DNA from: Pseudonocardia terrae
Lineage (GTDB): Bacteria; Actinomycetota; Actinomycetes; Mycobacteriales; Pseudonocardiaceae
DNA: 64,000 nucleotides
Assembly (NCBI RefSeq): GCF_021343995.1
Contig: NZ_JAJTTE010000002.1
Location: 62,001 to 126,000, forward strand
Direction: 5' to 3'
Part shown: positions 16,672-25,854 of the stretch, one piece after another
Position numbering within the stretch: the stretch's first letter is position 1
Layout: each line of letters begins with the position of its first letter
The notes under the pieces: generated by a model
What the model saw: the letters and a program-made list of their open reading frames with translations, nothing else
The model's database searches: none
Told to the model about the DNA's origin: nothing
Translations under genes and position numbers: made by a program

Positions 16672-18024
16672 ATGACCGGTGCGGCTGCGGCGGGCGGCGC
16701 GGGGGCGCCTCCGGGGAGCGGTGCCGTCTGCCTCGACGTCGGGTCGACCTGGACCAAGGCCGTGCTCGTGCACCCCGACGGCGGCCTCGTCGGGTTCGCC
16801 GAGCACCGCACCACGACCGCCGACGTCCTCGAGGGCGTCGACGCCGCCGTCCGCGGGGTCACCGCCGCGGCCGCCCGTGAGCCCGAGCCCGATCTGCTGG
16901 CCTGCTCGTCGGCGGGGGGCGGGTTGCGGCTCGCCGTCGTCGGCTCGGAGAAGCTGATCTCCACCGAGGCCGGGCACCGGGTCGCCCGGTCCGCCGGATC
17001 GCACGTCGTGCACGTCCACGCCGGACCGCTCGAGCCGGCCGACGTCCGGGTGCTGCGCGGGCACCGGCCCGGCGCCGTCCTGCTGATCGGCGGGTCGGAC
17101 GGGGACGATCCCTCGGTCCTGCTGCACAACGCGGGCAAGCTCGCCCGGGCCCGCGTGCGGTTCCCGATCGTGCTCGCCGGCAACGCGGAGGCCCGCGACG
17201 ACGCCCTCGCCCTGCTCCGCGCGACCGGGCGCACGGTCGTGGCCTGCGCGAACGTCGCGCCCGCGCCCGGCGAGCTGGTGCCCGGGCCGGCCCGGGCGGC
17301 GCTCGCCGAGGTCTTCGCCCAGCACGTGCTCGGCGGGCGGGCGCCGGCCGCGGCGCCGCGGTTCCGCCGCATGGTCCGGGTCATGACGCCCGACGCGGTG
17401 CGCCGCGGCACCGCCGAGTTGGCGCGGATCTGCGGGACGCGGGTCCTGGTCGTCGACGTCGGGTGCGCGACCACGGACGTGCACTCCGCCGGGCCCGGGC
17501 AGCGCGTCCGCCGCACCGTGGAGGGCGACCTCGGGGTGCGGGCCGCCGCGGAGGGCGTGCTGCTGGAGGCGCAGGCCGAGGAGATCGTCGACCCCGTCGA
17601 GGCGGACCTGCTCACGGCGACCGTCCGGGGGATGACGACGGAGGTCGGGTCGGTCCCGCGCGACCCGGGCAGCGCGGCCGAGGACCGCCGGGTCGCCGCG
17701 CTCGCCGCCGTCGTCGCCGCGCGTCGGCACCTGCGGGAGGAGCTCGACCCGACGGACGGTCCGGCCGAGCACGACCCTGCCGACCACGGTCAGGTCGGGC
17801 TCGTGGTGCTCTCCGGCGGCGTCTTCCGCCAGCGCGACACGGCCGGCATCGGCGCGGTGGTCGGCACCCTGCAGCAGGACCCCGTGCTCGCCCCGCTGCT
17901 GGCGTCGGCGTCGGTGCTGGTCGACGCCGACTTCGCGCTCGCCCCCGCGGGTCTGCTGGCCGCCCACGACCGGTGCGCGGCGGCCGAGACCCTGCTGTGC
18001 GACCATCTGCTGGGGTCACGTTGA
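16672..18024 (+). CDS. Glutamate mutase L (GlmL/MutL)-family ATPase
   Basis: A 450-residue ASKHA-fold ATPase. The phosphate-1 loop LDVGSTWTKAVLV is near residues 24-36 and a second LVVDVGCATTDVHS near 260; GHRPGAVLLIGGSDGDD and VLAGNAEA are family blocks. In clostridia GlmL is encoded with B12-dependent glutamate mutase and is thought to help assemble or reactivate it. No mutase subunit is encoded in this window, so the partner is unknown. It lies just upstream of the SAH riboswitch and sahH on the same strand. Confidence 0.82.
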   Translation: MTGAAAAGGAGAPPGSGAVCLDVGSTWTKAVLVHPDGGLVGFAEHRTTTADVLEGVDAAVRGVTAAAAREPEPDLLACSSAGGGLRLAVVGSEKLISTEAGHRVARSAGSHVVHVHAGPLEPADVRVLRGHRPGAVLLIGGSDGDDPSVLLHNAGKLARARVRFPIVLAGNAEARDDALALLRATGRTVVACANVAPAPGELVPGPARAALAEVFAQHVLGGRAPAAAPRFRRMVRVMTPDAVRRGTAELARICGTRVLVVDVGCATTDVHSAGPGQRVRRTVEGDLGVRAAAEGVLLEAQAEEIVDPVEADLLTATVRGMTTEVGSVPRDPGSAAEDRRVAALAAVVAARRHLREELDPTDGPAEHDPADHGQVGLVVLSGGVFRQRDTAGIGAVVGTLQQDPVLAPLLASASVLVDADFALAPAGLLAAHDRCAAAETLLCDHLLGSR

Positions 18025-18068
18025 GGCGGGCCGCGGAGCGTGCCATCCTGGACGGCGCACGCACCGCC

Positions 18069-18143
18069 GGACCGAGAGGCGCTGCAGCGGACGGATCCGT
18101 CCGCCACGCTCGGTCCGCGGCCTGACGACGAGAAGGGCGCCTC
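18069..18143 (+). ncRNA. Probable S-adenosylhomocysteine (SAH) riboswitch
   Basis: The sahH leader folds as the SAH aptamer. P1 is GGACCGAG (18069-18076) with CTCGGTCC (18109-18116); P2 is GCGGACGG with CCGTCCGC (18087-18104); the pseudoknot is AGGCGC (18077-18082) with GCGCCT (18137-18142). Conserved bases GCGCUGC and GCUCGG are present, with one departure from the consensus GCCAGGCUCG (here GCCACGCUCG). Genomic context (directly upstream of SAH hydrolase) is the classic one. It should raise sahH expression when SAH accumulates. Confidence 0.8.
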
Positions 18144-18163
18144 CACCATTCCCGGGAGGAGGC
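18139..18163 (+). promoter_or_regulatory. Alternative hairpin competing with the SAH pseudoknot
   Basis: GCCTCC (18139-18144) can pair with GGAGGC (18158-18163). It shares bases with the pseudoknot strand and with the GGGAGGAGG ribosome site of the small leader ORF, so only one structure can form. Binding of SAH would free the ribosome site, fitting an ON switch. Confidence 0.5.
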
Positions 18164-18165
18164 CC

Positions 18166-18257
18166 GTGCCCGCGTCGATCGCCCGCCGATCCCGCCACCG
18201 CCGGTACCGCGGGGCCCTCCCGTCTGCCCTGACCGCAGCACGAGGAGACAGTTCACG

Positions 18258-18261
<4 letters not shown>
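18166..18261 (+). CDS. Possible 31-residue leader peptide of sahH
   Basis: GTG 18166 follows GGGAGGAGG at 18154-18162. The frame runs 31 codons (Arg-rich, [16 protein letters not shown]) and stops at TGA 18259-18261, overlapping the sahH ATG (ATGA). The layout suggests translation of the leader couples riboswitch state to sahH. It has no known homologue that I recognise and may be only a regulatory ORF or chance. Confidence 0.4.
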
Positions 18262-19760
<1,499 letters not shown>

Positions 19761-19770
19761 GTGCGAGTCC

Positions 19771-19798
19771 GCACCGAGCGCGGAGCTCGCGTCGGTGC
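19771..19798 (+). terminator. Hairpin after sahH
   Basis: GCACCGA (19771-19777) pairs with TCGGTGC (19792-19798); inner bases GCG/CGC can extend the stem. It starts 10 bp after the sahH stop. Confidence 0.6.
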
Positions 19799-19829
19799 TG
19801 ATCACTGGTTGGGGCGGCGGTCGTCGGGT

Positions 19830-19835
19830 TAGGCT
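19830..19835 (+). promoter_or_regulatory. -10 element before the NUDIX gene
   Basis: TAGGCT is 6 bases upstream of ATG 19842, with TTGGGG at 19809-19814 as a possible -35; leaderless start likely. Confidence 0.5.
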
Positions 19836-19841
19836 CGCCTG

Positions 19842-20324
19842 ATGACCGCCGCACCCCTGCCCGAGCCGATCCCCACGGGCTCCAGCGGCGACGGCTGGCA
19901 GTACTGCGCCCAGGGACACAAGCACTGGGGCCTCTACGGCGCCGCGGGTCTGCTGGTCCGCTCCGGTGAGCTGGTGCTGCTGCAGCACCGCGCGCTGTGG
20001 AGCCACCACGGCGGCACCTGGGGCATCCCCGGCGGCGCCCGGCACTTCGGCGAGTCCGCCGAGGCGGCCGCCCGCCGCGAGGCCGCCGAGGAGTCGGAGC
20101 TCGACACCGGGCCGCTGGTCGAGACGGCCCGGTTCGTCGACGACCACGGCGGCTGGAGCTACACCACCGTCGTGGTCTGCGCGGCCGAGGCCCTGCCCGT
20201 CGCGATCCGCGGCGGGGAGAGCGTGGAGTTCTCCTGGTTCCCCGCTGCGGCGCTCGGCACACCCGGGGGCCCCGAGCTGCACCCCGGTTTCGCCGCCAGC
20301 TGGCCGCGCGTCTCCACCCTCTGA
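19842..20324 (+). CDS. NUDIX hydrolase
   Basis: A 160-residue NUDIX protein. The complete box is visible at about residues 64-86: GGARHFGE then REAAEES, fitting GX5EX7REUXEE. An N-terminal YCAQGHKHWGLYGAAGLL block is typical of actinobacterial MutT-like proteins encoded near sahH-tmk. Substrate unknown. It ends just before the 41-bp repeats and converges on tmk. Confidence 0.88.
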   Translation: MTAAPLPEPIPTGSSGDGWQYCAQGHKHWGLYGAAGLLVRSGELVLLQHRALWSHHGGTWGIPGGARHFGESAEAAARREAAEESELDTGPLVETARFVDDHGGWSYTTVVVCAAEALPVAIRGGESVEFSWFPAAALGTPGGPELHPGFAASWPRVSTL

Positions 20325-20341
20325 CGTCGGGGTTCTCGGCG

Positions 20342-20464
20342 CCTCATGGTTCCATGACGCGATTCTCGGCCCGTTCTGAACGCATTATGGTTCCATCACG
20401 CTGGTCGAGGCCGTGTTTTCTCGCATTGTGGTTCCATGATGCGGTGATCAGGGGTGGAGGAGTG
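20342..20464. repeat. Three 41-bp direct repeat units with a palindromic core
   Basis: GGTTCCAT recurs at 20348, 20389 and 20430, exactly 41 bp apart. Each unit starts with CAT(T)(A/G)TGGTTCCATnAnGC; copy 1 carries the inverted repeat TCATGG-TT-CCATGA, and copies 2-3 are diverged versions. The rest of each unit is variable. The array fills the space between the convergent NUDIX and tmk genes, and the last unit runs through the tmk stop codon. Confidence 0.75.
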
Positions 20465-21086
20465 TCCCGGCGAGGGCGGGAGCGTCGGTGTCGCCCTCCA
20501 GCACCGTCCACGGGCTGAGCCAGCCGGCTGCCGCGAGCTCGCGGTAGACGGCGTCGGTGCGTTCCTGCAGGCCCTCGTCGGACTCGTAGGCGTCGCGCGC
20601 CCGGCCCGGATCGGCTGCCGCACGCCGGTGCGCCCGCTCCGCGGCCACCGCCCGCGGGGTGGCGAGCAGCAGCTGGTGGTCCGGGACGGGGATCCCGAAG
20701 CGCTCGATCTCCAGGGCACGCACCCAGCCGACGACCTCGCCGTCGGCCCCCTGCTTCAGCCGGGCCGCGTTGTAGGCGGCGTTGCTCGCGACGTACCGGT
20801 CCACGAGGACGACGTCGTGCACGGCGAGCAGTTCCCGCAGCTCGGAGGCGGCGTCGCGGCGGTCGAGCGCGAACAGCACCGCCATGCCGTGCACCGAGTC
20901 GGCGAGGTCGCCGAGCCGCCCGTACAGGGCGTCGCGCGCCAGCTCGGCGTGCACGTCGGCCTCGTAGCGGGGGAAGGCGACGGTGGCGACGAGTGCCCCG
21001 CGCTCCTGCAGCGCGGCCACCAGCGCGGCGGTCAGCGTGGCCTTGCCGGACCCGTCCAGCCCCTCGATCACGATCAGCCGCCCCAC
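20448..21086 (-). CDS. tmk: Thymidylate kinase
   Basis: A 212-residue kinase making dTDP from dTMP. The P-loop GLDGSGKAT is at residues 9-17, the DRY motif VLVDRYVASN near 91-100, and a LID-like segment follows. The GTG start at 21086 gives the family N-terminus (MGRLIVIEGLDGSGK). In M. tuberculosis tmk lies on the same strand between sahH and mtrA; here it is inverted and separated from mtrA by the defence islet. Confidence 0.92.
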   Translation of the reverse strand: MGRLIVIEGLDGSGKATLTAALVAALQERGALVATVAFPRYEADVHAELARDALYGRLGDLADSVHGMAVLFALDRRDAASELRELLAVHDVVLVDRYVASNAAYNAARLKQGADGEVVGWVRALEIERFGIPVPDHQLLLATPRAVAAERAHRRAAADPGRARDAYESDEGLQERTDAVYRELAAAGWLSPWTVLEGDTDAPALAGTLLHP

Positions 21087-21134
21087 GGGGCCGGACGGTA
21101 GCGGAGACCCTGCGGTCGTGTGCCGCTCACCCGA

Positions 21135-21140
21135 TAGCGT
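21135..21140 (+). promoter_or_regulatory. Possible -10 of the DUF3427 helicase gene
   Basis: TAGCGT lies 54 bases before GTG 21195 in the divergent tmk-helicase gap. No clear -35 was seen. Confidence 0.3.
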
Positions 21141-21194
21141 GGCCGCCTCGACGATCTTGAGGGGCGCTCCGGCGGGCGCGGGTGGGGGACGGGT

Positions 21195-24100
21195 GTGCTG
21201 AACGAGGGCGTGCACGAGCGGCTGCGCACGACGGGGCTCGAGGCCGATCTGGCCCGCGTGGCCGAGCTGGTGCCGTACTGGGCCGAGGTGGAGGAGGCCG
21301 ACCAGCCGCACGTGCTCGCCCGGCACGTCGCCGCCGCCGTCGAGCGGGCGCTGCTCGCCAGCCCGAGCGAGGCGCACCGGGTGGCCCTGGTCAACGACCT
21401 CCTCGACCGGGTCTCGGAGCAGGACCAGCGCCTCGCCGCGGCCGTCGAGCAGCTGGTGGTGCTGACCCGGCAGGTCGCGCCCGGGGTCCACCAGCTCGTA
21501 CGGCCGGTCACGCCGCTGTCGTCGGCGGCCCTGCTGACCAACGCGCACGGCGAGCCGTCGCTCATGGCGGCGCTCAACTCGGAGCTGGTCTCGGCCGACC
21601 GGGTCGACCTGCTCTGCGCCTTCATCCGCTGGCACGGGCTGCGGGTGCTCGGCGACGAGCTGACGCGACTGCGCGAGCGCGGGATCCCGTTCCGCGTGAT
21701 CACCACGACGTACATGGGGGCGACCGAGCAACGGGCGGTCGACGAGCTGGTCCGCCGCTACGGCGCCGAGGTGAAGATCAGCTACGCCGGCGCGTCGACC
21801 CGGCTGCACGCGAAGGCCTGGCTGTTCCGCCGGCGTTCCGGCTTCGACACCGCCTTCGTCGGCAGCAGCAACCTGTCCCGGTCGGCGCTGGTCGACGGCC
21901 TGGAGTGGAACGTCCGGCTCTCCTCCGTCGGCACCGGGCACCTGATCCGCAAGTTCGAGACCACCTTCGACAGCTACTGGGCGAACCCGGAGTTCGTGCC
22001 GTACGACCCGGAGAATTCCGCCGACGTCGAGCGGCTGGCGCAGGCACTCGGCCGCAACCGCACGGACGTCACCCCGCTCACCGGACTCGAGGTCACCGCG
22101 CGGCCGCACCAGGCGCAGATCCTGGAGGCGCTCGCCGCCGAGCGGGACCTCCACGACCGGCACCGCAACCTCGTCGTGGCCGCGACGGGCACGGGCAAGA
22201 CGGTCGTCGCCGCACTCGACTACGCCCGGCTCCGCCGCGAGCTGCCGCGCGACCGGCTGCTGTTCGTGGCGCACCGCAAGGAGATCCTCGACCAGTCCCG
22301 CCGGACGTACCGCGCGGTGCTCGCCGACGGCGCGTTCGGTGAGGTCTACGTCGACGGCGAGCGGCCGGAGCGCTGGACGCACGTGTTCGCGAGCGTGCAG
22401 TCGTTGCACGCCTACGGGATGGACCGCATCCCGCCGGACCACTTCGACGTGGTGGTGGTCGACGAGTTCCACCACGCCGAGGCGCGCACGTACCGGCGGC
22501 TCCTCGCGCACCTGCAGCCGCGGGAGCTGCTCGGCCTCACGGCGACGCCGGAGCGCACCGACGGCACGGACGTCCGGCGGTTCTTCGGCGGCCGCAGCGC
22601 CTTCGAACTGCGGCTCTGGGACGCCCTCGACGCCGACCTCCTCGTTCCCTTCCACTACTTCGGGGTGGCCGACGAGGTGGACCTGCGCGGCGTGGAGTGG
22701 AAGCGCGGCTCCTACGACACCGCCGCGCTCGACACCCTCTACACCGGCAACGACCTGCGCGCCGCGATGGTCGTCCGGCAGGTGCGGGACAAGGTGACCG
22801 ACGTCCGCCGGATGCGCGCGCTCGGCTTCTGCGTCTCGGTGGCGCACGCCGAGTACATGGCGGAGGTGTTCACACGGGCGGGCATCCCGAGCCTCGCGGT
22901 CTCCGGCGCGACCCCGCGGCCCGAGCGTGAGGAGGCCCTGCGGCGGCTGCGGGAGCGCGAGGTCAACTGCCTGTTCGCGGTCGACCTCTTCAACGAGGGC
23001 CTGGACATCCCCGAGATCGACACCGTCCTGCTGCTGCGCCCCACCCAGAGCGCGACGGTGTTCCTGCAGCAGCTGGGCCGCGGGCTGCGCCGCGCGCCGG
23101 GCAAGGCGGTGCTCACCGTGCTCGACTTCATCGGGCAGCATCGCCGCGAGTTCCGCTTCGACCTGCGGTACCGGGCGTTGACCGGCAGCTCGCGGAGGCG
23201 GCTGGTCGAGGACGTCGAGCAGGGCTTCCCGTTCCTGCCCGCCGGGTCCGCGCTGGTCCTCGACCCGGTCGCCCGGCGGACGGTGCTCGAGAACGTGAAG
23301 GGACAGCTCCGGCTGCGGAAGGCCGAGCTGGTGGCCGACGTCCGCTCGTACGGCGACGTCGGCTTGGCGGACTACCTGCGCGAGGCGGACCGGGACCTGG
23401 CCGACGTCTACCGCTCGGGCGGCTCGTGGACCGCGCTGCGCCGCGAGGCGGGGCTGCCCGCACCCGAGGCCGGCCCGGCGGAGGGCGCCCTGCTCAAGCG
23501 GATGGCGTTGTTCACCCACGTCGACGACCCGGAGCGCGCCGAGGTCTACGCGCAGCTCGCCGAGCCCGCCGGCCCGCGGTACGCCGAGCTGACCGACCGC
23601 GAGCAGCGGCTCGCCCGGATGCTGTTCTTCCTGATCTGGCCGGACCGGGGCGGGTTCGCGCACTACGAGGACGGCATCGCCCAGCTCCGCCGCCATCCGG
23701 CGGTGTGCGCCGAGCTGCGGGAGCTCGTCGCGCTGACCCTCGACCGGGCGCGGCACGTGCCCCGGTCGCTCGGGGAGGGGCTGCAGCACGTGCCGCTGCG
23801 GAGCCACGCCCACTACCGGCGCGAGGAGGTGCTCGCGGGGCTGGACTGGGCCTCGCTCGAGCGGAAGGCGTACGGACACGCCGCCGGGGTCGTCTGGGCG
23901 CCGGAGACCCGGACGGACGCCTTCTTCGTGAACCTCCGCAAGACCGAGCGCGACTTCTCGCCGACCACCCTGTACCGCGACTACGCGCAGCGGCCCGACC
24001 TCTTCCACTGGGAGTCGCAGAACGCGACCACCGTCGCCTCCGAGACCGGGCAGCGCTACCTCCACCACCGGGAGCGCGGTACGCACGTCGCCCTGTTCGT

Positions 24101-24263
24101 GCGGGAGACGAAGAACGACGACATCGGCGCCGCGCCGTTCCTCTGCCTCGGAACCTGCGACTACGTCTCCCACGAGGGGGAGAAGCCGATCTCGATCGTC
24201 TGGCGGCTGCGCCGCGAGATGCCGGGGGAGACCTTCCTCGCGGCGAGCGTGGTGGCGAGCTGA
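21195..24263 (+). CDS. PLD-SF2 helicase-DUF3427 protein, candidate defence gene
   Basis: A 1022-residue multidomain protein. An N-terminal helical region (1-120) is followed by a phospholipase D-type nuclease domain with HAK at 205-207 and GSSNLS near 222, then a superfamily 2 helicase: ATGTGKT at 330-336 (Lys335), DEFHH at 423-427, LTATPERTDG near 447, and QQLGRGLRR near 619. The last third (about 680-1022) matches DUF3427. Such proteins occur in defence islands and act on DNA; a specific role is not proven. No methyltransferase or specificity subunit is near, so a classical restriction system is not supported. It stands 67 bp upstream of jetA on the same strand. Confidence 0.85.
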   Translation: MLNEGVHERLRTTGLEADLARVAELVPYWAEVEEADQPHVLARHVAAAVERALLASPSEAHRVALVNDLLDRVSEQDQRLAAAVEQLVVLTRQVAPGVHQLVRPVTPLSSAALLTNAHGEPSLMAALNSELVSADRVDLLCAFIRWHGLRVLGDELTRLRERGIPFRVITTTYMGATEQRAVDELVRRYGAEVKISYAGASTRLHAKAWLFRRRSGFDTAFVGSSNLSRSALVDGLEWNVRLSSVGTGHLIRKFETTFDSYWANPEFVPYDPENSADVERLAQALGRNRTDVTPLTGLEVTARPHQAQILEALAAERDLHDRHRNLVVAATGTGKTVVAALDYARLRRELPRDRLLFVAHRKEILDQSRRTYRAVLADGAFGEVYVDGERPERWTHVFASVQSLHAYGMDRIPPDHFDVVVVDEFHHAEARTYRRLLAHLQPRELLGLTATPERTDGTDVRRFFGGRSAFELRLWDALDADLLVPFHYFGVADEVDLRGVEWKRGSYDTAALDTLYTGNDLRAAMVVRQVRDKVTDVRRMRALGFCVSVAHAEYMAEVFTRAGIPSLAVSGATPRPEREEALRRLREREVNCLFAVDLFNEGLDIPEIDTVLLLRPTQSATVFLQQLGRGLRRAPGKAVLTVLDFIGQHRREFRFDLRYRALTGSSRRRLVEDVEQGFPFLPAGSALVLDPVARRTVLENVKGQLRLRKAELVADVRSYGDVGLADYLREADRDLADVYRSGGSWTALRREAGLPAPEAGPAEGALLKRMALFTHVDDPERAEVYAQLAEPAGPRYAELTDREQRLARMLFFLIWPDRGGFAHYEDGIAQLRRHPAVCAELRELVALTLDRARHVPRSLGEGLQHVPLRSHAHYRREEVLAGLDWASLERKAYGHAAGVVWAPETRTDAFFVNLRKTERDFSPTTLYRDYAQRPDLFHWESQNATTVASETGQRYLHHRERGTHVALFVRETKNDDIGAAPFLCLGTCDYVSHEGEKPISIVWRLRREMPGETFLAASVVAS

Positions 24264-24318
24264 TCCGACCGCTGCGGTCCAGGGGGGCGGAGGACACGGA
24301 AGTGTCGGTGGTCGTCGC

Positions 24319-24324
24319 TACCCT
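24319..24324 (+). promoter_or_regulatory. -10 element of the Wadjet operon
   Basis: TACCCT is 6 bases before the jetA ATG at 24331, where no ribosome-binding site is present. The operon probably has its own leaderless promoter rather than relying on read-through from the helicase gene. Confidence 0.5.
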
Positions 24325-24330
24325 CGCGCC

Positions 24331-25854
24331 ATGACCGAGTGGAGCGACCTGACGCACGTCCAGCGCGTGCGGCTCGACGCTCTCCGCTACGCCAGCGGGG
24401 AGGAGGCCGCCACCTATCTCGCGATCATGCGCTCGTTCACCGGGGACGTCACCGGGCTGCTGTCGGACCAGTCGGCGTCCGAGATCGCGGGCCGGCTCGC
24501 CGAGCTCGGCATCGAGCTGCCCACGGACACGGTCGACGATCGGCTCTCCTACCTCGTGGAGCACGGGAACCTCGCCCGCAGCCCACGGGAGACCGAGGCC
24601 CGCAGCCTCCGCGAGTACCTGCAGAACCGCGCCCGCTACCAGCTCACCCAGCGCGGCGAGATGGTGCACCGGTTCGTCGAGGAGCTCCTCGGGCACACCG
24701 AGTCCGCCCGGGAGGTGTCCACCGAGATGCTCGGCGGCATCCTCACCGGGCTCGACGGCCTCGCGCGGGTCGATCCGGCGACCGCGGACCCGGACACCCT
24801 CGCGCGCGAGATCGGCACGATGTTCGCCCAGTTCGAGCGGCTCGTGTCCTCGACGCGGGACTTCTACACCTACCTCGCGCAGGTCCTGGTCCGCTACGAC
24901 CTCGACCGCGGTGAGTTCGAGACGTTCAAGACCGCGCTGCTGGACTACCTGCAGCGCTTCGTCGACGAGATCGCCCGGCACACGCCCCAGATCGCCGAGG
25001 CCCTTCTCGCCGTCGAGCCGTCGGTCCCGGAGCTGTGCGCGCGGGCGAACTCCGGCCGGCGGTTGCTGGGTGTCGACGGGGAACGGGCCCGCCGGTCCAG
25101 CGGGCTCGAACCGGAGGACTGGAGCGGGTTGCACGCCTGGTTCGTCGGTGGGTCCGGGCGGGACTCCGATGCCGCCGGGGTCCGCAGGCTCGCCACGGAG
25201 GCGATGCGGGCGCTGCTGGTGAACCTGCGCCGGATCGCCAAGGGCAACCGGGAACAGAGCCGTTACGCGGACCTGCTGACGCTCGCGGGCTGGTTCGCGG
25301 AGGCCGAGGACGACACCGCGCACGCGCTGTGGGCGTCCGCCTTCGGTCTGTTCCCGTGCAGGCACCTGGCGTTCGCCGCGGACGACGACGACGATCCGGT
25401 CCCGGCCACGGCGTCCTGGTGGCGGACCCCGGTCGCGGACGTCCCGCTCGTGCTGCGCCGCACCGGGGCGCGCAGGATCCGCGGGCGCGCGGGCCGCCGG
25501 GAGGACTTCGCCGTGGCGAAGGCGGCCCGGATCGCCGAGCGGGAGCGGGCGGAGCGGGCGCGTGCCGCAGCGCTCTCCGAGATCGAGGCGCATCGCGGGG
25601 CGCTCGGTGTCGTCCGGCTCTCCGACGAAGCCCGAGCAGTGCTGCTGGCTCTGTACGCGCAGGCGCTCGTCGGCCGTGGACGCCCACTCGGAGAGGGAGA
25701 CACCGCCGAGACCCCTACCGAGCGGTGGCGGCTGGTGGTCGGGCGGTCGCCCGGGACGGATACCGTGATCGTCAGTCCGGAGGGCAGGCTCGAGCTGGCG
25801 GGACTCACGCTGTCCGTCGTCCCGCACGAGGCCGCCGAGCGGAGGACGGGATGA
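24331..25854 (+). CDS. jetA: Wadjet type II JetA (DUF2397/TIGR02677)
   Basis: A 507-residue protein matching the TIGR02677 family, the kleisin-like subunit of type II Wadjet. The N-terminus is a predicted winged helix (YASGEEAATYLAIMRSF; LSYLVEHGNLARSP; YQLTQRGEMVHRF near residues 15-110), the middle a long helical region, and the C-terminus carries a charged coil from about 395. It should bridge the JetC ATPase heads. It overlaps jetB by 4 bp (ATGA). Some tracts have weaker third-position GC than neighbouring core genes, hinting at transfer; no value was computed. Confidence 0.92.
   Translation: MTEWSDLTHVQRVRLDALRYASGEEAATYLAIMRSFTGDVTGLLSDQSASEIAGRLAELGIELPTDTVDDRLSYLVEHGNLARSPRETEARSLREYLQNRARYQLTQRGEMVHRFVEELLGHTESAREVSTEMLGGILTGLDGLARVDPATADPDTLAREIGTMFAQFERLVSSTRDFYTYLAQVLVRYDLDRGEFETFKTALLDYLQRFVDEIARHTPQIAEALLAVEPSVPELCARANSGRRLLGVDGERARRSSGLEPEDWSGLHAWFVGGSGRDSDAAGVRRLATEAMRALLVNLRRIAKGNREQSRYADLLTLAGWFAEAEDDTAHALWASAFGLFPCRHLAFAADDDDDPVPATASWWRTPVADVPLVLRRTGARRIRGRAGRREDFAVAKAARIAERERAERARAAALSEIEAHRGALGVVRLSDEARAVLLALYAQALVGRGRPLGEGDTAETPTERWRLVVGRSPGTDTVIVSPEGRLELAGLTLSVVPHEAAERRTG

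Noticed and set aside
20342..20464. Possible small CRISPR array
   Set aside because: Conserved parts are under 20 bp and imperfect, only three copies exist, no cas gene is near, and the last copy overlaps the tmk stop.
21195..24263. Part of a type I or III restriction-modification system
   Set aside because: No methyltransferase or specificity gene is adjacent, and the PLD-helicase-DUF3427 order differs from known R subunits.
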